From UBA1801 sp035353395 (GTDB lineage Bacteria > Acidobacteriota > Holophagae > Holophagales > Holophagaceae): a stretch of 34,206 nt of DNA. Shown piece by piece: positions 23,773 through 31,938 of the stretch. The notes beneath the pieces were generated by a model. That model was not told the DNA's origin. It worked only from the letters and a program-made list of their open reading frames with translations, and made no database searches. The translations under genes were made by a program, and so were the position numbers. Position 1 is the first letter of the stretch; every line of letters begins with the position of its first letter. Location: contig DAOPZL010000032.1 of NCBI GenBank assembly GCA_035353395.1, positions 1 to 34,206 on the forward strand, given 5' to 3'.

Positions 23773-24330
23773 ATGGCTTCTTCCCCGCGCATCCTCCTCC
23801 CCGGGATCCCCCGGACATCCGAGGCCCCGGCCGGCAGGTGGGCTGCTGGGCGGCTGCGCATCCTGGCGATCCTGGCCGCGCCCTGCGCCGCCCGGGCCAA
23901 CGCGGGCATCCCGGTGGGGGGCGATTCGATCGCCCTCTGCATCCAGTGGTTCGTGGCCGTCGTGGCCCTCGAATACCTGGTCCTGCGGCACGACCTGAAG
24001 ACCGGATTCCGGCGTTCCCTTGGGATCGTGGCCGCGGCGAACCTCCTTTCCACGGTCGCCGGAGTCGTCGTCAACCTCGCGACGCTCTTCGTGCCGATCC
24101 TGGTGGAACCTTCGCTTGGCAGCCGGTCGAGGGGCGCGGACCTGGCCACCCTCGTCCTCTTCGTCCCCCTCTTCTTCCTGTCCTGGTGGATCGAGGGCGC
24201 CTTCGCGGTCCGGCGCCTGAGGGAGTTCCCGCGCGCCGCGGTGTGGCGGTGCCTCTTCCGGGCCAACCTGGGCTCCTACGCGATGCTGTCGGCCTTCGTG
24301 CTCGTCCGCGCCTTCCTGCGCGCCCGGTAG
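23773..24330 (+). CDS. Small membrane protein of unknown function
   Basis: A 185-residue protein with a signal-like N-terminus ending ILAILAAPCAARANAG, then about four hydrophobic segments (near residues 50-65, 75-105, 120-140 and 165-180). The charged, Arg-rich loops between them suggest an inner-membrane protein. I do not recognise the family. The start is placed at ATG 23773, with a modest GGGGCAGG upstream; an extension to 23728 is possible but reads as low-complexity. It lies 66 bases after the CxxC membrane-protein gene in the same direction, so the two may be co-transcribed. Confidence 0.65.
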   Translation: MASSPRILLPGIPRTSEAPAGRWAAGRLRILAILAAPCAARANAGIPVGGDSIALCIQWFVAVVALEYLVLRHDLKTGFRRSLGIVAAANLLSTVAGVVVNLATLFVPILVEPSLGSRSRGADLATLVLFVPLFFLSWWIEGAFAVRRLREFPRAAVWRCLFRANLGSYAMLSAFVLVRAFLRAR

Positions 24331-24416
24331 GGCCCGGCCGTTCTCAAGGCCGGGGAAGGTCCATTATCATGGAACCGGCGTCCCGCCGTGCCGGGAATGC
24401 CGGGAGGACTCCCTTC

Positions 24417-26888
24417 ATGATCCCTGGCCCCGAACTTCTTCCCGCAGCCTCCATGCGGCCGGGCCATGGAGATCCGGAAGGGAGGCTGACCCGGTTGTCC
24501 TCGCTGGTGGAGATCGGCAAGGTCCTCTCCTCGAGCCTCGACCTTCCGGCGATCCTGGAGACGGTGTATGGGCAGATGGGGCGCCTGTTCGACGTCGCCA
24601 ACTTCTACATCGCCATCTGCGACGAGCATGCGCAGGAATGGGAAATGGCGCTCCACTTCGTGCGCGGCGAGCCCCGCCCCCTCAAGGGGGGGCACCCCGC
24701 GGCCACCGGGTTCACGGGCTGGCTCATCCGGACGCGGCAGAGCGTCGTCTTCCCGACCGCGGAGGACTGCCGGGCCTTCGCGGCGCGCGAAGGGGACCTC
24801 GGCCTCGGCGAGAGGCCCCTTTCCCTGATGGGCGTCCCCCTCGTCGCCGGGGACCGCGTCATGGGGGCCATGGTCGTCCAGAGCCTCGACCACGAGGTGC
24901 ATTACCGCCCCCAGGACCTGGAGTTCTTCGAGACCGTGGGCACCCAGGTGGCCATCGCCATCCAGAACGCGAGGCTCTTCAAGGCGTCTGCGGACAAGGT
25001 CACGGACCTCTCGGTCCTCCTCGAGATCTCGCGCGCGCTCTCGGCCAACATCGAGCTGGAGCCCCTGCTGGAGACGGTCTACCGGGAGGTGGGCAGGATC
25101 TTCGAAACCGGGGACTTCTACATCGCGACCCACGAGAAGGGAAGCGACGAGTGGATCTGGGCCTTCTACATGGACCACGGAGTACGGCAGCCCCGGAGCC
25201 GGTACGGGCTGGACACGGGCCTCACGGGATACATCCTCAGGACGGGGGAGAGCCTGCTCTTCGGCACCGGATCGGCGTGCCGGGCGTTCCTGGAGGAACA
25301 CGGCGTGACGGGGCTCGGGCCGCTGGCGAAGTCGTGGATGGGCGTGCCCCTCCTCGCCGGAGACTACATCGCCGGCGTCCTCAACATCCAGAGCTACGAG
25401 ATCGAGAACGCCTACGACCAGGAGGACCTGGCGCTCTTCACGACGATCGCCTCCCAGGTGGCCTCCGCCGTGAGGAACGCCCAGCTCTACAAGGAGGCCA
25501 CGCGCCGGGCCGAGGCGATGGCCTCCCTGGCCCAGCACACCGAGATCGCCCGGCGGATCAGCGAGCAGAAGGACTACTCGCTCCGGCTCCACAGCAACTA
25601 CAGCGACGAGATCGGAACCCTCACCCAGTCCCTGAACGAGATGCTCCAGCAGATCCAGATCCGGGACGCCCAGCTGCTGGACTACCAGAACCACCTGGAG
25701 GAGCAGGTGGCCTCGAGGTCCGAGGACCTGATGCGGGCGAACACCCAGGCGCTGCTCGCGAAGGAGCGCGCCGAGGAGGCCTCCCGGGCCAAGAGCCTCT
25801 TCCTGGCGAACATGAGCCACGAGCTGCGGACGCCGCTGAACGCGATCCTGCTCTACAGCGAGCTGATGATGGAAGAGGCGGCCGAGCGGGGCCTCGCGGA
25901 ATTCCAGGACGACCTGAAGAAGATCCGGGTCTCCGGCAAGCATCTCCTGTCCTTGATCGACAACATCCTGGACCTTTCCAAGATCGAGGCCGGCCGGATG
26001 ACGGCCTTCCTGGAGGACGTAGACCTGGCGGCGCTGTTCAGGAACGTCGCGACCACGGTGCAGCCCCTGATGGAAAAGAACGGCAACCAGTTCGTGTTCC
26101 AGGACCGTCCGGCCATTCCCTCCCTGCACACGGACCTGAAGAAGCTCAGCCAGGTCCTCTACAACCTGCTCAACAACGCGGCGAAGTTCACTTCCCAGGG
26201 CCTGGTCACCCTGAGCGTGGAGGCCGACGAGGATCCGTCCCGGGTCGTGTTCACCGTGCGCGACACCGGCATCGGCATGAACACCCACGAAGTCGGGCGG
26301 CTCTTCCAGGAGTTCACCCAGGCCGACGAATCCACCACCAGGCTCTACAGCGGGACCGGCCTGGGGCTGGCCATCTGCCGGCGGCTCACGGAACTCCTGG
26401 GCGGCCAGATCTGGGTGGAGAGCGAACCTGGCCGGGGGTCGTCCTTCCACGTCCGCCTCCCCGTGGCAGGCGCCGTGGTTCCCGACGCCGCTTCCCACAT
26501 CACCAGCCACGGGGGCACGGTCCTGGTCATCGACGACGACTTCACCATGCGGGACGCCCTGTCCCGCCTCCTCACCCCGGAAGGCCTCTGGGTGGCCGTG
26601 GCGACCGACGGGGTGGAGGGCCTGCAGATGGCCCGCACGCTGCACCCGGACGTCATCGCCCTGGACCTGCTCATGCCGGGCGTCGATGGATGGAGCGTCC
26701 TCCACCGGCTCCGGGCGGAGGAGGCCCTGAAGACGATTCCCGTGCTCGTCCTGACGGGCAAGGACCTGAGCGGGGAGGAGGTGTCGCGGCTCCACGCCGC
26801 CGGGGTCCAGACCGTCCTCCGGAAGGGGACCGCCTCCAAGGACGAGCTGCTGGCCCTCTTCCGCCGCTGCACGGGAAACCGTTCCTGA
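24417..26888 (+). CDS. Soluble GAF-GAF-HAMP hybrid histidine kinase with receiver
   Basis: An 823-residue signalling protein without membrane segments. It has two GAF domains (about residues 25-190 and 200-365), a HAMP-like linker (DYSLRLHSNYSDEIGTLTQSLNEML, near 385-415), a coiled coil, a HisKA domain with His468 in MSHELRTPLNA, a HATPase_c domain (NLLNNAAKFT, DTGIGM, GTGLGLAICRRL), and a C-terminal receiver with VIDDDF, phospho-acceptor Asp750 in ALDLLMPG and a Lys-containing LRKGTAS. It senses a cytoplasmic signal and passes phosphate internally; no separate response regulator is nearby. ATG 24417 has GGAGG nine bases upstream; ATG 24369 is an alternative that adds 16 residues. The much longer upstream frame is non-coding. 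Confidence 0.92.
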   Translation: MIPGPELLPAASMRPGHGDPEGRLTRLSSLVEIGKVLSSSLDLPAILETVYGQMGRLFDVANFYIAICDEHAQEWEMALHFVRGEPRPLKGGHPAATGFTGWLIRTRQSVVFPTAEDCRAFAAREGDLGLGERPLSLMGVPLVAGDRVMGAMVVQSLDHEVHYRPQDLEFFETVGTQVAIAIQNARLFKASADKVTDLSVLLEISRALSANIELEPLLETVYREVGRIFETGDFYIATHEKGSDEWIWAFYMDHGVRQPRSRYGLDTGLTGYILRTGESLLFGTGSACRAFLEEHGVTGLGPLAKSWMGVPLLAGDYIAGVLNIQSYEIENAYDQEDLALFTTIASQVASAVRNAQLYKEATRRAEAMASLAQHTEIARRISEQKDYSLRLHSNYSDEIGTLTQSLNEMLQQIQIRDAQLLDYQNHLEEQVASRSEDLMRANTQALLAKERAEEASRAKSLFLANMSHELRTPLNAILLYSELMMEEAAERGLAEFQDDLKKIRVSGKHLLSLIDNILDLSKIEAGRMTAFLEDVDLAALFRNVATTVQPLMEKNGNQFVFQDRPAIPSLHTDLKKLSQVLYNLLNNAAKFTSQGLVTLSVEADEDPSRVVFTVRDTGIGMNTHEVGRLFQEFTQADESTTRLYSGTGLGLAICRRLTELLGGQIWVESEPGRGSSFHVRLPVAGAVVPDAASHITSHGGTVLVIDDDFTMRDALSRLLTPEGLWVAVATDGVEGLQMARTLHPDVIALDLLMPGVDGWSVLHRLRAEEALKTIPVLVLTGKDLSGEEVSRLHAAGVQTVLRKGTASKDELLALFRRCTGNRS

Positions 26889-27300
26889 GGGTGTCCTCCG
26901 GACCCGTGGGGCCCGAAGGGTGAATGTGAAAAAAACCACGACTTTCTCTTCGGCCCGAAGCGGATGCTTGACATCTGTCCATGCCTGTATATACATTGGC
27001 GGTTGTAAAACTTATCCCCGTCTTTGACACTTCTACAAGCACGGTCGGATGCAGGCGCGACACGCAGGCTCGCCGCGTTGCGCGAAGGCGACTCCCTGGT
27101 CGTGGACCCACGGGAACAGGTGGATCCATCGGGACGGCGGGGCGCTTCCGGAACCGGAATCGACAGGATTCCCGGACCTTCTCCGGAGAGGCGGGGTCAT
27201 TCCGATGATTTCCCCCATTCATGGCCGAGAGCTTGAAACAACGAGTCGCATACCGTGCGATGCAGCGCGATGCGTGGCGTCCGGGAAGGAGTGAGGATCT
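26889..27300. other. Regulatory region upstream of the liv operon
   Basis: About 410 bases without a gene. It begins with a weak hairpin region after the kinase (CTTCGG at 26949-26954 pairing with CCGAAG at 26956-26961, and with a similar upstream copy), then a strong promoter/operator at 26968-26995. The remaining 300 bases form a leader for livH in which I see only a short hairpin (CGTGG-AC-CCACG, 27101-27112). Confidence 0.6.
26968..26995 (+). promoter_or_regulatory. Sigma-70-type promoter with GntR-type operator (liv operon)
   Basis: TTGACA (26968-26973) and TATACA (26990-26995) are 16 bp apart. The -10 is embedded in a perfect 10-bp palindrome, TGTATATACA (26986-26995), which has the TGT-N4-ACA form of HutC-subfamily GntR operators. 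The preceding TCCATGCC recurs at the promoter of the GntR gene 4.9 kb downstream. A repressor here would block RNA polymerase directly. Confidence 0.75.
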
Positions 27301-28164
27301 ATGCAGTTGTTGATGGAACAGATGTTGAACGGCCTGGCGATGGGGTCCATCTACGCCATCGTGACGCTGGGGCTCGCCCTGGTCTACGGGGTCATGCGCA
27401 TCCTGCATGTCGCCCACGCCAGCATCTACACGATCGGCGCCTACGTCGGCGTGTACCTCTTCCAGACGACGGGCAGCCTGGCCGTGGCCTTCCTGGGCAG
27501 CATGGTCTTCTGCGCGGTGCTCGGCGTGCTGATCGAGCGCCTGGTCTACTTCCCCCTCCTCTCCTTTCCGCCCTACGTGCCGCTGATCGCCAGCATCGCG
27601 GTGATGCTCACGCTCGAGGAGGTCTGCCGGCTGGTCGCCGGGCCCCAGATCCTGACCTTCGCGGCCAGGCTCCCGTTCCCGGAGGTCGACATCGCCGGGG
27701 TGCACCTCTCCTCGACCCTGATCGCGATCTACGTCATCACCGCCGTCATCCTCCTGCTCCTGTGGTACCTCCTCAACCGCACCGAGCTGGGGCTGGCCAT
27801 GCGGGCCACGTCCCAGGACCTGCCCATCTCCGGCGCCCAGGGGATCAACAGCCACTGCATCGTGAGCCTCACCTTCGTGATCGGCTCGGCCATCGCCGCC
27901 ATCGGCGGCATCCTGGTGGGCATCTACTACAACCAGGTCTATCCGACCATGGGGGCCGTGCCCGCCTACAAGACCCTCGCCCTGATCGTCGTGGGGGGCA
28001 TGGGCTCGGTCTCCGGCGCGGTGATCGCCGCGATGCTCCTCGGCCTGGCGGAAACCCTGCTCATCGGCTACCTGAACGTGCCCTTCCCGCGGGACGCGCT
28101 GGCCTTCGTCGCCATGATCGCCGTCCTGGTCTGGCGCTCCGAAGGGCTCCTGGGCTCCCGATGA
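27301..28164 (+). CDS. livH: Branched-chain-type ABC permease (LivH)
   Basis: A 287-residue inner-membrane permease of the hydrophobic amino-acid transporter (HAAT) class, with about eight helices. The start QLLMEQMLNGLAMGSIYAIVTLGLALVYGVMRILHVAHA is standard for LivH/UrtB-type subunits, and the conserved cytoplasmic loop AMRATSQDLPISGAQGIN and VVGGMGSVSGAVIAAMLLG follow. It forms the pore with the LivM-type protein. Transport of Leu, Ile and Val, urea, amides or aromatic acids is known for the class; the substrate here is not fixed. ATG 27301 follows GGAG and AGG motifs. It is the first gene of the operon. Confidence 0.93.
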   Translation: MQLLMEQMLNGLAMGSIYAIVTLGLALVYGVMRILHVAHASIYTIGAYVGVYLFQTTGSLAVAFLGSMVFCAVLGVLIERLVYFPLLSFPPYVPLIASIAVMLTLEEVCRLVAGPQILTFAARLPFPEVDIAGVHLSSTLIAIYVITAVILLLLWYLLNRTELGLAMRATSQDLPISGAQGINSHCIVSLTFVIGSAIAAIGGILVGIYYNQVYPTMGAVPAYKTLALIVVGGMGSVSGAVIAAMLLGLAETLLIGYLNVPFPRDALAFVAMIAVLVWRSEGLLGSR

Positions 28165-28203
28165 ACACGAAGCAACACGCACGAACGCTTGCGAGGTCCA
28201 TTC

Positions 28204-29088
28204 ATGAGTAGTTATGCCATCACCATCCTGACGCTGATCGTCATCCAGGCGATCGTGGTGTGCGGGCTCAACGTGATCGTGGGCTACGCGGGCCAGATCT
28301 CCCTCGGGCACGCGGCCTTCTTCGGGATCGGCGCCTACAGCGCGGCCCTGCTGTCCACCCAGGCGGGGCTCAGCTTCTGGTCCGCCCTGCCCATCGTGCT
28401 GCTCATCTGCGCCCTCTGCGGCCTGCTCCTCGGGCTGCCGAGCCTGAGGCTGAAGCAGGACTTCCTGGCGATCACCACCATCGGCATCAACTTCATCGTC
28501 CAGGCCGTCTTCCTCTATGTCCCGTTCTTCGGCGGCGCGCTGGGCATCAGCGGCATCCCCAGGATCCGCTTCCTCGGGGAGGCGCTGAAGGGACCCAGCT
28601 TCCTGTACCTCTGCCTGGCCTGTCTCGCGCTGGTGATGGCCATCTGCTGGTTCTTCACACGGATCTTCGCGGGCCTCGCCTGCTTCGCCCTCCGCGAGGA
28701 GGAGTCCGCGGCCACCAGCATGGGCATCTCCCCCGTGCGCTTCAAGCTGCTGGCGTTCATGCTGGGAACCGTCTTCGCGGGGCTGGGGGGCTCCCTCTAC
28801 GCCCACTACATGCGGTTCGTCAGCGCCGAGGACTTCTCGTTCCCCCTGTCGATCACCTTCATGTCCATGCTGGTGCTCGGGGGCATGGGCACGCTCCTGG
28901 GGCCCCTGGTCGGCGCGCTCATCCTCGGGGCCCTGCCGGAGGTCTTCCGGCCCCTGGCCGAGTTCCGGATCCTCTTCTACGGCTTGATGCTGCTGCTCAT
29001 GATCCGGTTCCAGCCCGGAGGGATCCTGGGGGAGAGCAGCCTGGTCCGGAAACGGATCTTCCCCATGTTCCTGCGGAGGCGGTCATGA
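28204..29088 (+). CDS. livM: Branched-chain-type ABC permease (LivM)
   Basis: A 294-residue inner-membrane permease, partner of LivH. Landmarks are GLNVIVGYAGQISLGHAAFFGIGAYSAALL near the N-terminus, FALREEESAATSMGISPVRFKLLAFMLG in the ATPase-docking loop, and LGGMGTLLGPLVGALIL near the C-terminus. ATG 28204 has GAGG seven bases upstream and is preferred to TTG 28189. It starts 39 bases after livH, and its stop overlaps the livG start as ATGA, which indicates translational coupling. Confidence 0.93.
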   Translation: MSSYAITILTLIVIQAIVVCGLNVIVGYAGQISLGHAAFFGIGAYSAALLSTQAGLSFWSALPIVLLICALCGLLLGLPSLRLKQDFLAITTIGINFIVQAVFLYVPFFGGALGISGIPRIRFLGEALKGPSFLYLCLACLALVMAICWFFTRIFAGLACFALREEESAATSMGISPVRFKLLAFMLGTVFAGLGGSLYAHYMRFVSAEDFSFPLSITFMSMLVLGGMGTLLGPLVGALILGALPEVFRPLAEFRILFYGLMLLLMIRFQPGGILGESSLVRKRIFPMFLRRRS

Positions 29089-29852
29089 ACTCTGCGCTGC
29101 TGGAGGTCAAGGACCTCTCCATCCACTTCGGCGGGCTCCATGCCGTGGACGGCGTGAATTTCGAGATCCAGCGGGGAGAGATCCTCGGGCTGCTCGGACC
29201 CAACGGGGCAGGCAAGACGGTCACCTTCAACCTCATCTCCGGCGTCTACAAGCCCACCGCGGGGGAGATCCGGTTCGACGGCAAGCGCATCGACGGGCTG
29301 CCCCCCTACGTCATCGCCGGGCTTGGGCTCGGTCGCACGTTCCAGATCGTGAAGCCGTTCTCGACCCTGACCGTCCTGGAGAACGTCCTGGTGGCGAGGG
29401 GCATCCACCGCTATCCGGCGGCTTCCTGCCTGTGGACCTCCTGGAGGTCCAGGAAGGAGGCCGGGGAGGCCATGGCGCTGCTGGAGCGCGTGGGCCTGGC
29501 CGATCTCGCCCAGCGCAAGGCCGGCCTGCTGCCCCTGGGCAACCTGCGCAGGCTCGAGATCGCCAGGGCCCTGGCCGTGGGACACAAGCTCCTGCTCCTG
29601 GACGAGTCCTTCTCCGGGCTTCGCCACGAGGAGATCACCCAGCTCGAGGCCCTGATCCGCGCCATCCAGCGCGACGGCATCACCGTCCTGCTGATCGAGC
29701 ACAACATGCGGGTCGCCATGGGACTCTGCGACCGGATCGTGGTCATGGAGCACGGCAAGAAGCTCGCCGAGGGGCCGCCGGCCGCGATCCAGCAGGACGA
29801 GCAGGTCATCGAGGCTTACTTGGGACGCAAGGGGGAGGCCAATGCTTCTTGA
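29085..29852 (+). CDS. livG: Branched-chain-type ABC ATPase (LivG)
   Basis: A 255-residue ABC ATPase. It opens LLEVKDLSIHFGGLHAVDGV, has Walker A GPNGAGKT, a Q-loop in GRTFQIVKPF, and Walker B LLLLDES with the catalytic Glu kept but the following Pro replaced by Ser. The signature is LPLGNLRRLEIARAL, a divergent form compared with LSGGQ; LivG-type subunits often vary here. The switch His is in LIEHNM. The C-terminal VIEAYLG is typical for LivG/LivF proteins. ATG 29085 has GGAGG five bases upstream in the end of livM; its 3' end overlaps the livF start by 11 bases. Confidence 0.93.
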   Translation: MNSALLEVKDLSIHFGGLHAVDGVNFEIQRGEILGLLGPNGAGKTVTFNLISGVYKPTAGEIRFDGKRIDGLPPYVIAGLGLGRTFQIVKPFSTLTVLENVLVARGIHRYPAASCLWTSWRSRKEAGEAMALLERVGLADLAQRKAGLLPLGNLRRLEIARALAVGHKLLLLDESFSGLRHEEITQLEALIRAIQRDGITVLLIEHNMRVAMGLCDRIVVMEHGKKLAEGPPAAIQQDEQVIEAYLGRKGEANAS

Positions 29853-30549
29853 AGTGGAAAACCTGTCGGTGACCTACGGCGACATCGCGGCGGTCCGGAG
29901 CTTAAGCTTCGTCCTGGACCAGGGCGAGCTGGTGTCCATCGTCGGCGCCAACGGCGCGGGCAAGACCTCCATCCTGAACGCCGTGATGGGGATCGAGCCG
30001 ATCCGGGGCGGGAAGATCCGCTTCGACGGCGCGGACATCACCCACCTGCCGGTCCACGAGCGGGCCCGGCGGGGGATCCGGGTGGTCCCCGAACGCTCGC
30101 GGGTGTTCCCCCGGCTGTCGGTCTACGAGAACATCCTCACCGGCGTCTACGGCCTGCGGAAGAAGGTGGACGTGCCCGCCCGCCTGAAGTGGCTCTACGA
30201 GATCTTCCCGAGGCTGGAGGAGCGGCACGACCAGCTCGCCTCCACGCTTTCGGGCGGGGAGCAGCAGCAGCTGGCCATCGCCAGGGCGCTCGTCTCCGAG
30301 CCCAGGCTGCTCCTGGTCGACGAGGTCTCGATGGGCCTCATGCCCAAGCTGGTGGACCAGGTCTTCGAGCTCCTGCGCAAGCTGAACAAGGAGCTGGGGC
30401 TCACCATCCTGCTGGTGGAGCAGAACGCGATGGCCTCGCTCAAGATCTCCGACCGCGGCTACGTCATGGAGGTCGGGACCTGTGCCTACGAAGGAGCCGC
30501 GGCGGACCTGATCGAACACCCGAAAGTCGTCGAGGCCTATCTCGGCTAG
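29842..30549 (+). CDS. livF: Branched-chain-type ABC ATPase (LivF)
   Basis: A 235-residue ABC ATPase that pairs with LivG. Walker A is GANGAGKTS, the Q-loop region RRGIRVVPERSRVFPRLSVYENI is typical for LivF, the signature is LSGGEQQQLAIARAL, Walker B LLLVDEVSMGLMPKLV and the switch position VEQN has Gln in place of the usual His, as is normal in LivF. ATG 29842 has GGGGGAGG upstream and lies inside the 3' end of livG. The protein ends VVEAYLG. Confidence 0.94.
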   Translation: MLLEVENLSVTYGDIAAVRSLSFVLDQGELVSIVGANGAGKTSILNAVMGIEPIRGGKIRFDGADITHLPVHERARRGIRVVPERSRVFPRLSVYENILTGVYGLRKKVDVPARLKWLYEIFPRLEERHDQLASTLSGGEQQQLAIARALVSEPRLLLVDEVSMGLMPKLVDQVFELLRKLNKELGLTILLVEQNAMASLKISDRGYVMEVGTCAYEGAAADLIEHPKVVEAYLG

Positions 30550-30639
30550 CGGAACCCCAGGAGACGCGAAGGAGCACCCCCTCACCCCAACTTCGAGGCC
30601 CGCCCAGGCGGCTGGTCCCATCATCCAAAGGAGTCGACC

Positions 30640-31791
30640 ATGAAAGTCCTCAGCACGTTGTCAATCCCCATGGCCCTGGTGGCCACGACCCTCCTTCCCG
30701 CCCAGCAGACGGTGAAGATCGGGGTCCTGGCTCCCCTCACGGGCTTCGCCGCGGCGGACGGCGCCAGCGTCAAGAACGCCCTCAAGCTGGCCGTCGACCA
30801 CATCAACGCCGCCGGCGGCCTCCTCGGGAAGAAGGTGGAGACCGTGGTCTACGATGACCACGCCGATCCCAAGGAAGCCACGGCCCTGGCCCGGAAGCTG
30901 ATCGAACAGGATCAGGTCAAGGCCTTCGTCGCGGGCTCCTACAGCATGCCTTCGCGGGCCGTCGCGCCGCTGTTCAACGACGAGAACATCCCCCTGGTGG
31001 CCGCCTACGCCACCCATCCCGATGTCACCGCCGGCGGGAAGTACACCTACTGCTTCCGCAACGGGTTCCTGGGCTCGGTCGAGGGCAAGGCCGCCGGCTA
31101 TGCCAGCGTGAAGCTCCTGAAGGGCAAGAAGATCGCCGTGCTCACCAGCGACAACGACTTCGGCAAGGAGATGGCGGCCGGCTTCAAGGCCTTCATGGAA
31201 AGCCCCGCCGGCAAGAACTCGACGGTCGTCTCCTACCAGACCTACCCGATGTCCGAGAAGGACTACAAGCCCTACCTGTCCAAGATCAAGAGCGCCGATC
31301 CGGACGTCGTCTTCTCGGGCGGCTACTACTTCCAGAGCGGCCCCATGGTGAAGCAGGCGCGCGAGATGGGCATCAAGGCCCAGTTCGTCGGCGAGGAAGG
31401 GGCCGACTCTCCCGAGTTCGTGAACATCGCCGGCCCGGCCTCGGAAGGGTTCGTCATCGTGACCAACCTCAACCGGGACGACTCCAGGCCGATCGTCCAG
31501 AACTTCCTGAAGGAGTACCAGACCCAGTTCAAGATCGACCCCGACATGGTGGGCGCCTCCGCCTACGACGCCTTCATGATCATCTGCAACGCGATCAAGA
31601 CGGCCAAGAGCCTCGAAGGGCCGGCCATCCAGAAGGCCATCGCCGGGACGAAGAACTACAACGGCCTCACCGGCATGATCCGGGGCTTCAACAAGGGCGA
31701 GGTGGTCAAGGACGTCCAGGTCCAGGTCGTCAAGAACGGCCACTTCCACTACAAGGGCGTCGTCAACGATCCTGCGCTCGTGACGCCGTAG
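30640..31791 (+). CDS. livK: Branched-chain-type periplasmic binding protein (LivK)
   Basis: A 383-residue type I periplasmic binding protein (peripla_BP_6). A signal peptide (MKVLSTLSIPMALVATTLLPA) precedes VKIGVLAPLTGFAAADGASVKNALKLAVDHINAAGGLLGKKVE. Other landmarks are SYSMPSRAVAPLFNDENIPLV, DNDFGKEMAAGFKAF, and GASAYDAFMIICNAIKTAKS in the hinge region. It delivers the ligand to LivHM. Ligand-contact residues cannot be read reliably, so amino acid, amide or another polar compound are all possible. ATG 30640 has AAAGGAG seven bases upstream. It follows livF by 90 bases and precedes a strong hairpin; the order H-M-G-F-K places it last. Confidence 0.93.
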   Translation: MKVLSTLSIPMALVATTLLPAQQTVKIGVLAPLTGFAAADGASVKNALKLAVDHINAAGGLLGKKVETVVYDDHADPKEATALARKLIEQDQVKAFVAGSYSMPSRAVAPLFNDENIPLVAAYATHPDVTAGGKYTYCFRNGFLGSVEGKAAGYASVKLLKGKKIAVLTSDNDFGKEMAAGFKAFMESPAGKNSTVVSYQTYPMSEKDYKPYLSKIKSADPDVVFSGGYYFQSGPMVKQAREMGIKAQFVGEEGADSPEFVNIAGPASEGFVIVTNLNRDDSRPIVQNFLKEYQTQFKIDPDMVGASAYDAFMIICNAIKTAKSLEGPAIQKAIAGTKNYNGLTGMIRGFNKGEVVKDVQVQVVKNGHFHYKGVVNDPALVTP

Positions 31792-31808
31792 GGCGGCAGT
31801 CTCCGCCG

Positions 31809-31842
31809 GCGGGCCCACCCGGTCTCCTCCGGGCGGGCCCGC
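31809..31842 (+). terminator. Terminator-like hairpin after livK
   Basis: GCGGGCCCACCCGG (31809-31822) and CCGGGCGGGCCCGC (31829-31842) form a 14-bp stem with one mismatch and a six-base loop. The T-rich tract after it is poor (CTTGTCTT), so termination may be partial, but the position between livK and the regulator promoter fits. Confidence 0.6.
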
Positions 31843-31874
31843 GCGGCGGCCTTGTCTTCGCATTCATCCATGCC

Positions 31875-31886
31875 TGTCTGTACAAT
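31875..31886 (+). promoter_or_regulatory. Promoter/operator of the GntR gene
   Basis: TGTCTGTACA (31875-31884) is a TGT-N4-ACA operator half-symmetric to the one before livH, and a TACAAT -10 box (31881-31886) overlaps its right half. The 11 bases TCCATGCCTGT are identical at both promoters. A weak -35 (TTCGCA, 31857-31862) lies 18 bp upstream. Autorepression by the GntR protein is the natural reading. Confidence 0.65.
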
Positions 31887-31938
31887 AGGGTGCGTTCCAT
31901 GCCCCGGGCGGGGATGGCGTCGGCGTGGGGGATCGTCC

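Noticed and set aside
23016..24416. Upstream extension of the hybrid kinase frame to 1290 residues
   Set aside because: The added part is Arg/Pro-rich and overlaps two better-supported genes in another frame; the kinase has its own RBS at 24417.
27024..27052. Second TTGACA (27024-27029) upstream of livH
   Set aside because: No acceptable -10 hexamer 16-18 bases downstream; the promoter at 26968-26995 is far better.
26671..28806. 711-residue antisense frame over the kinase end and livHM
   Set aside because: Composition is Gly/Asp/Gln/His-rich without motifs, and it crosses a strong promoter/operator and two clear permease genes.
29085..29852. Divergent LPLGN signature of LivG as a sign of an inactive ATPase
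   Set aside because: Walker A, Walker B Glu and the switch His are intact and LivG-type subunits often vary in this motif, so loss of function is not supported.
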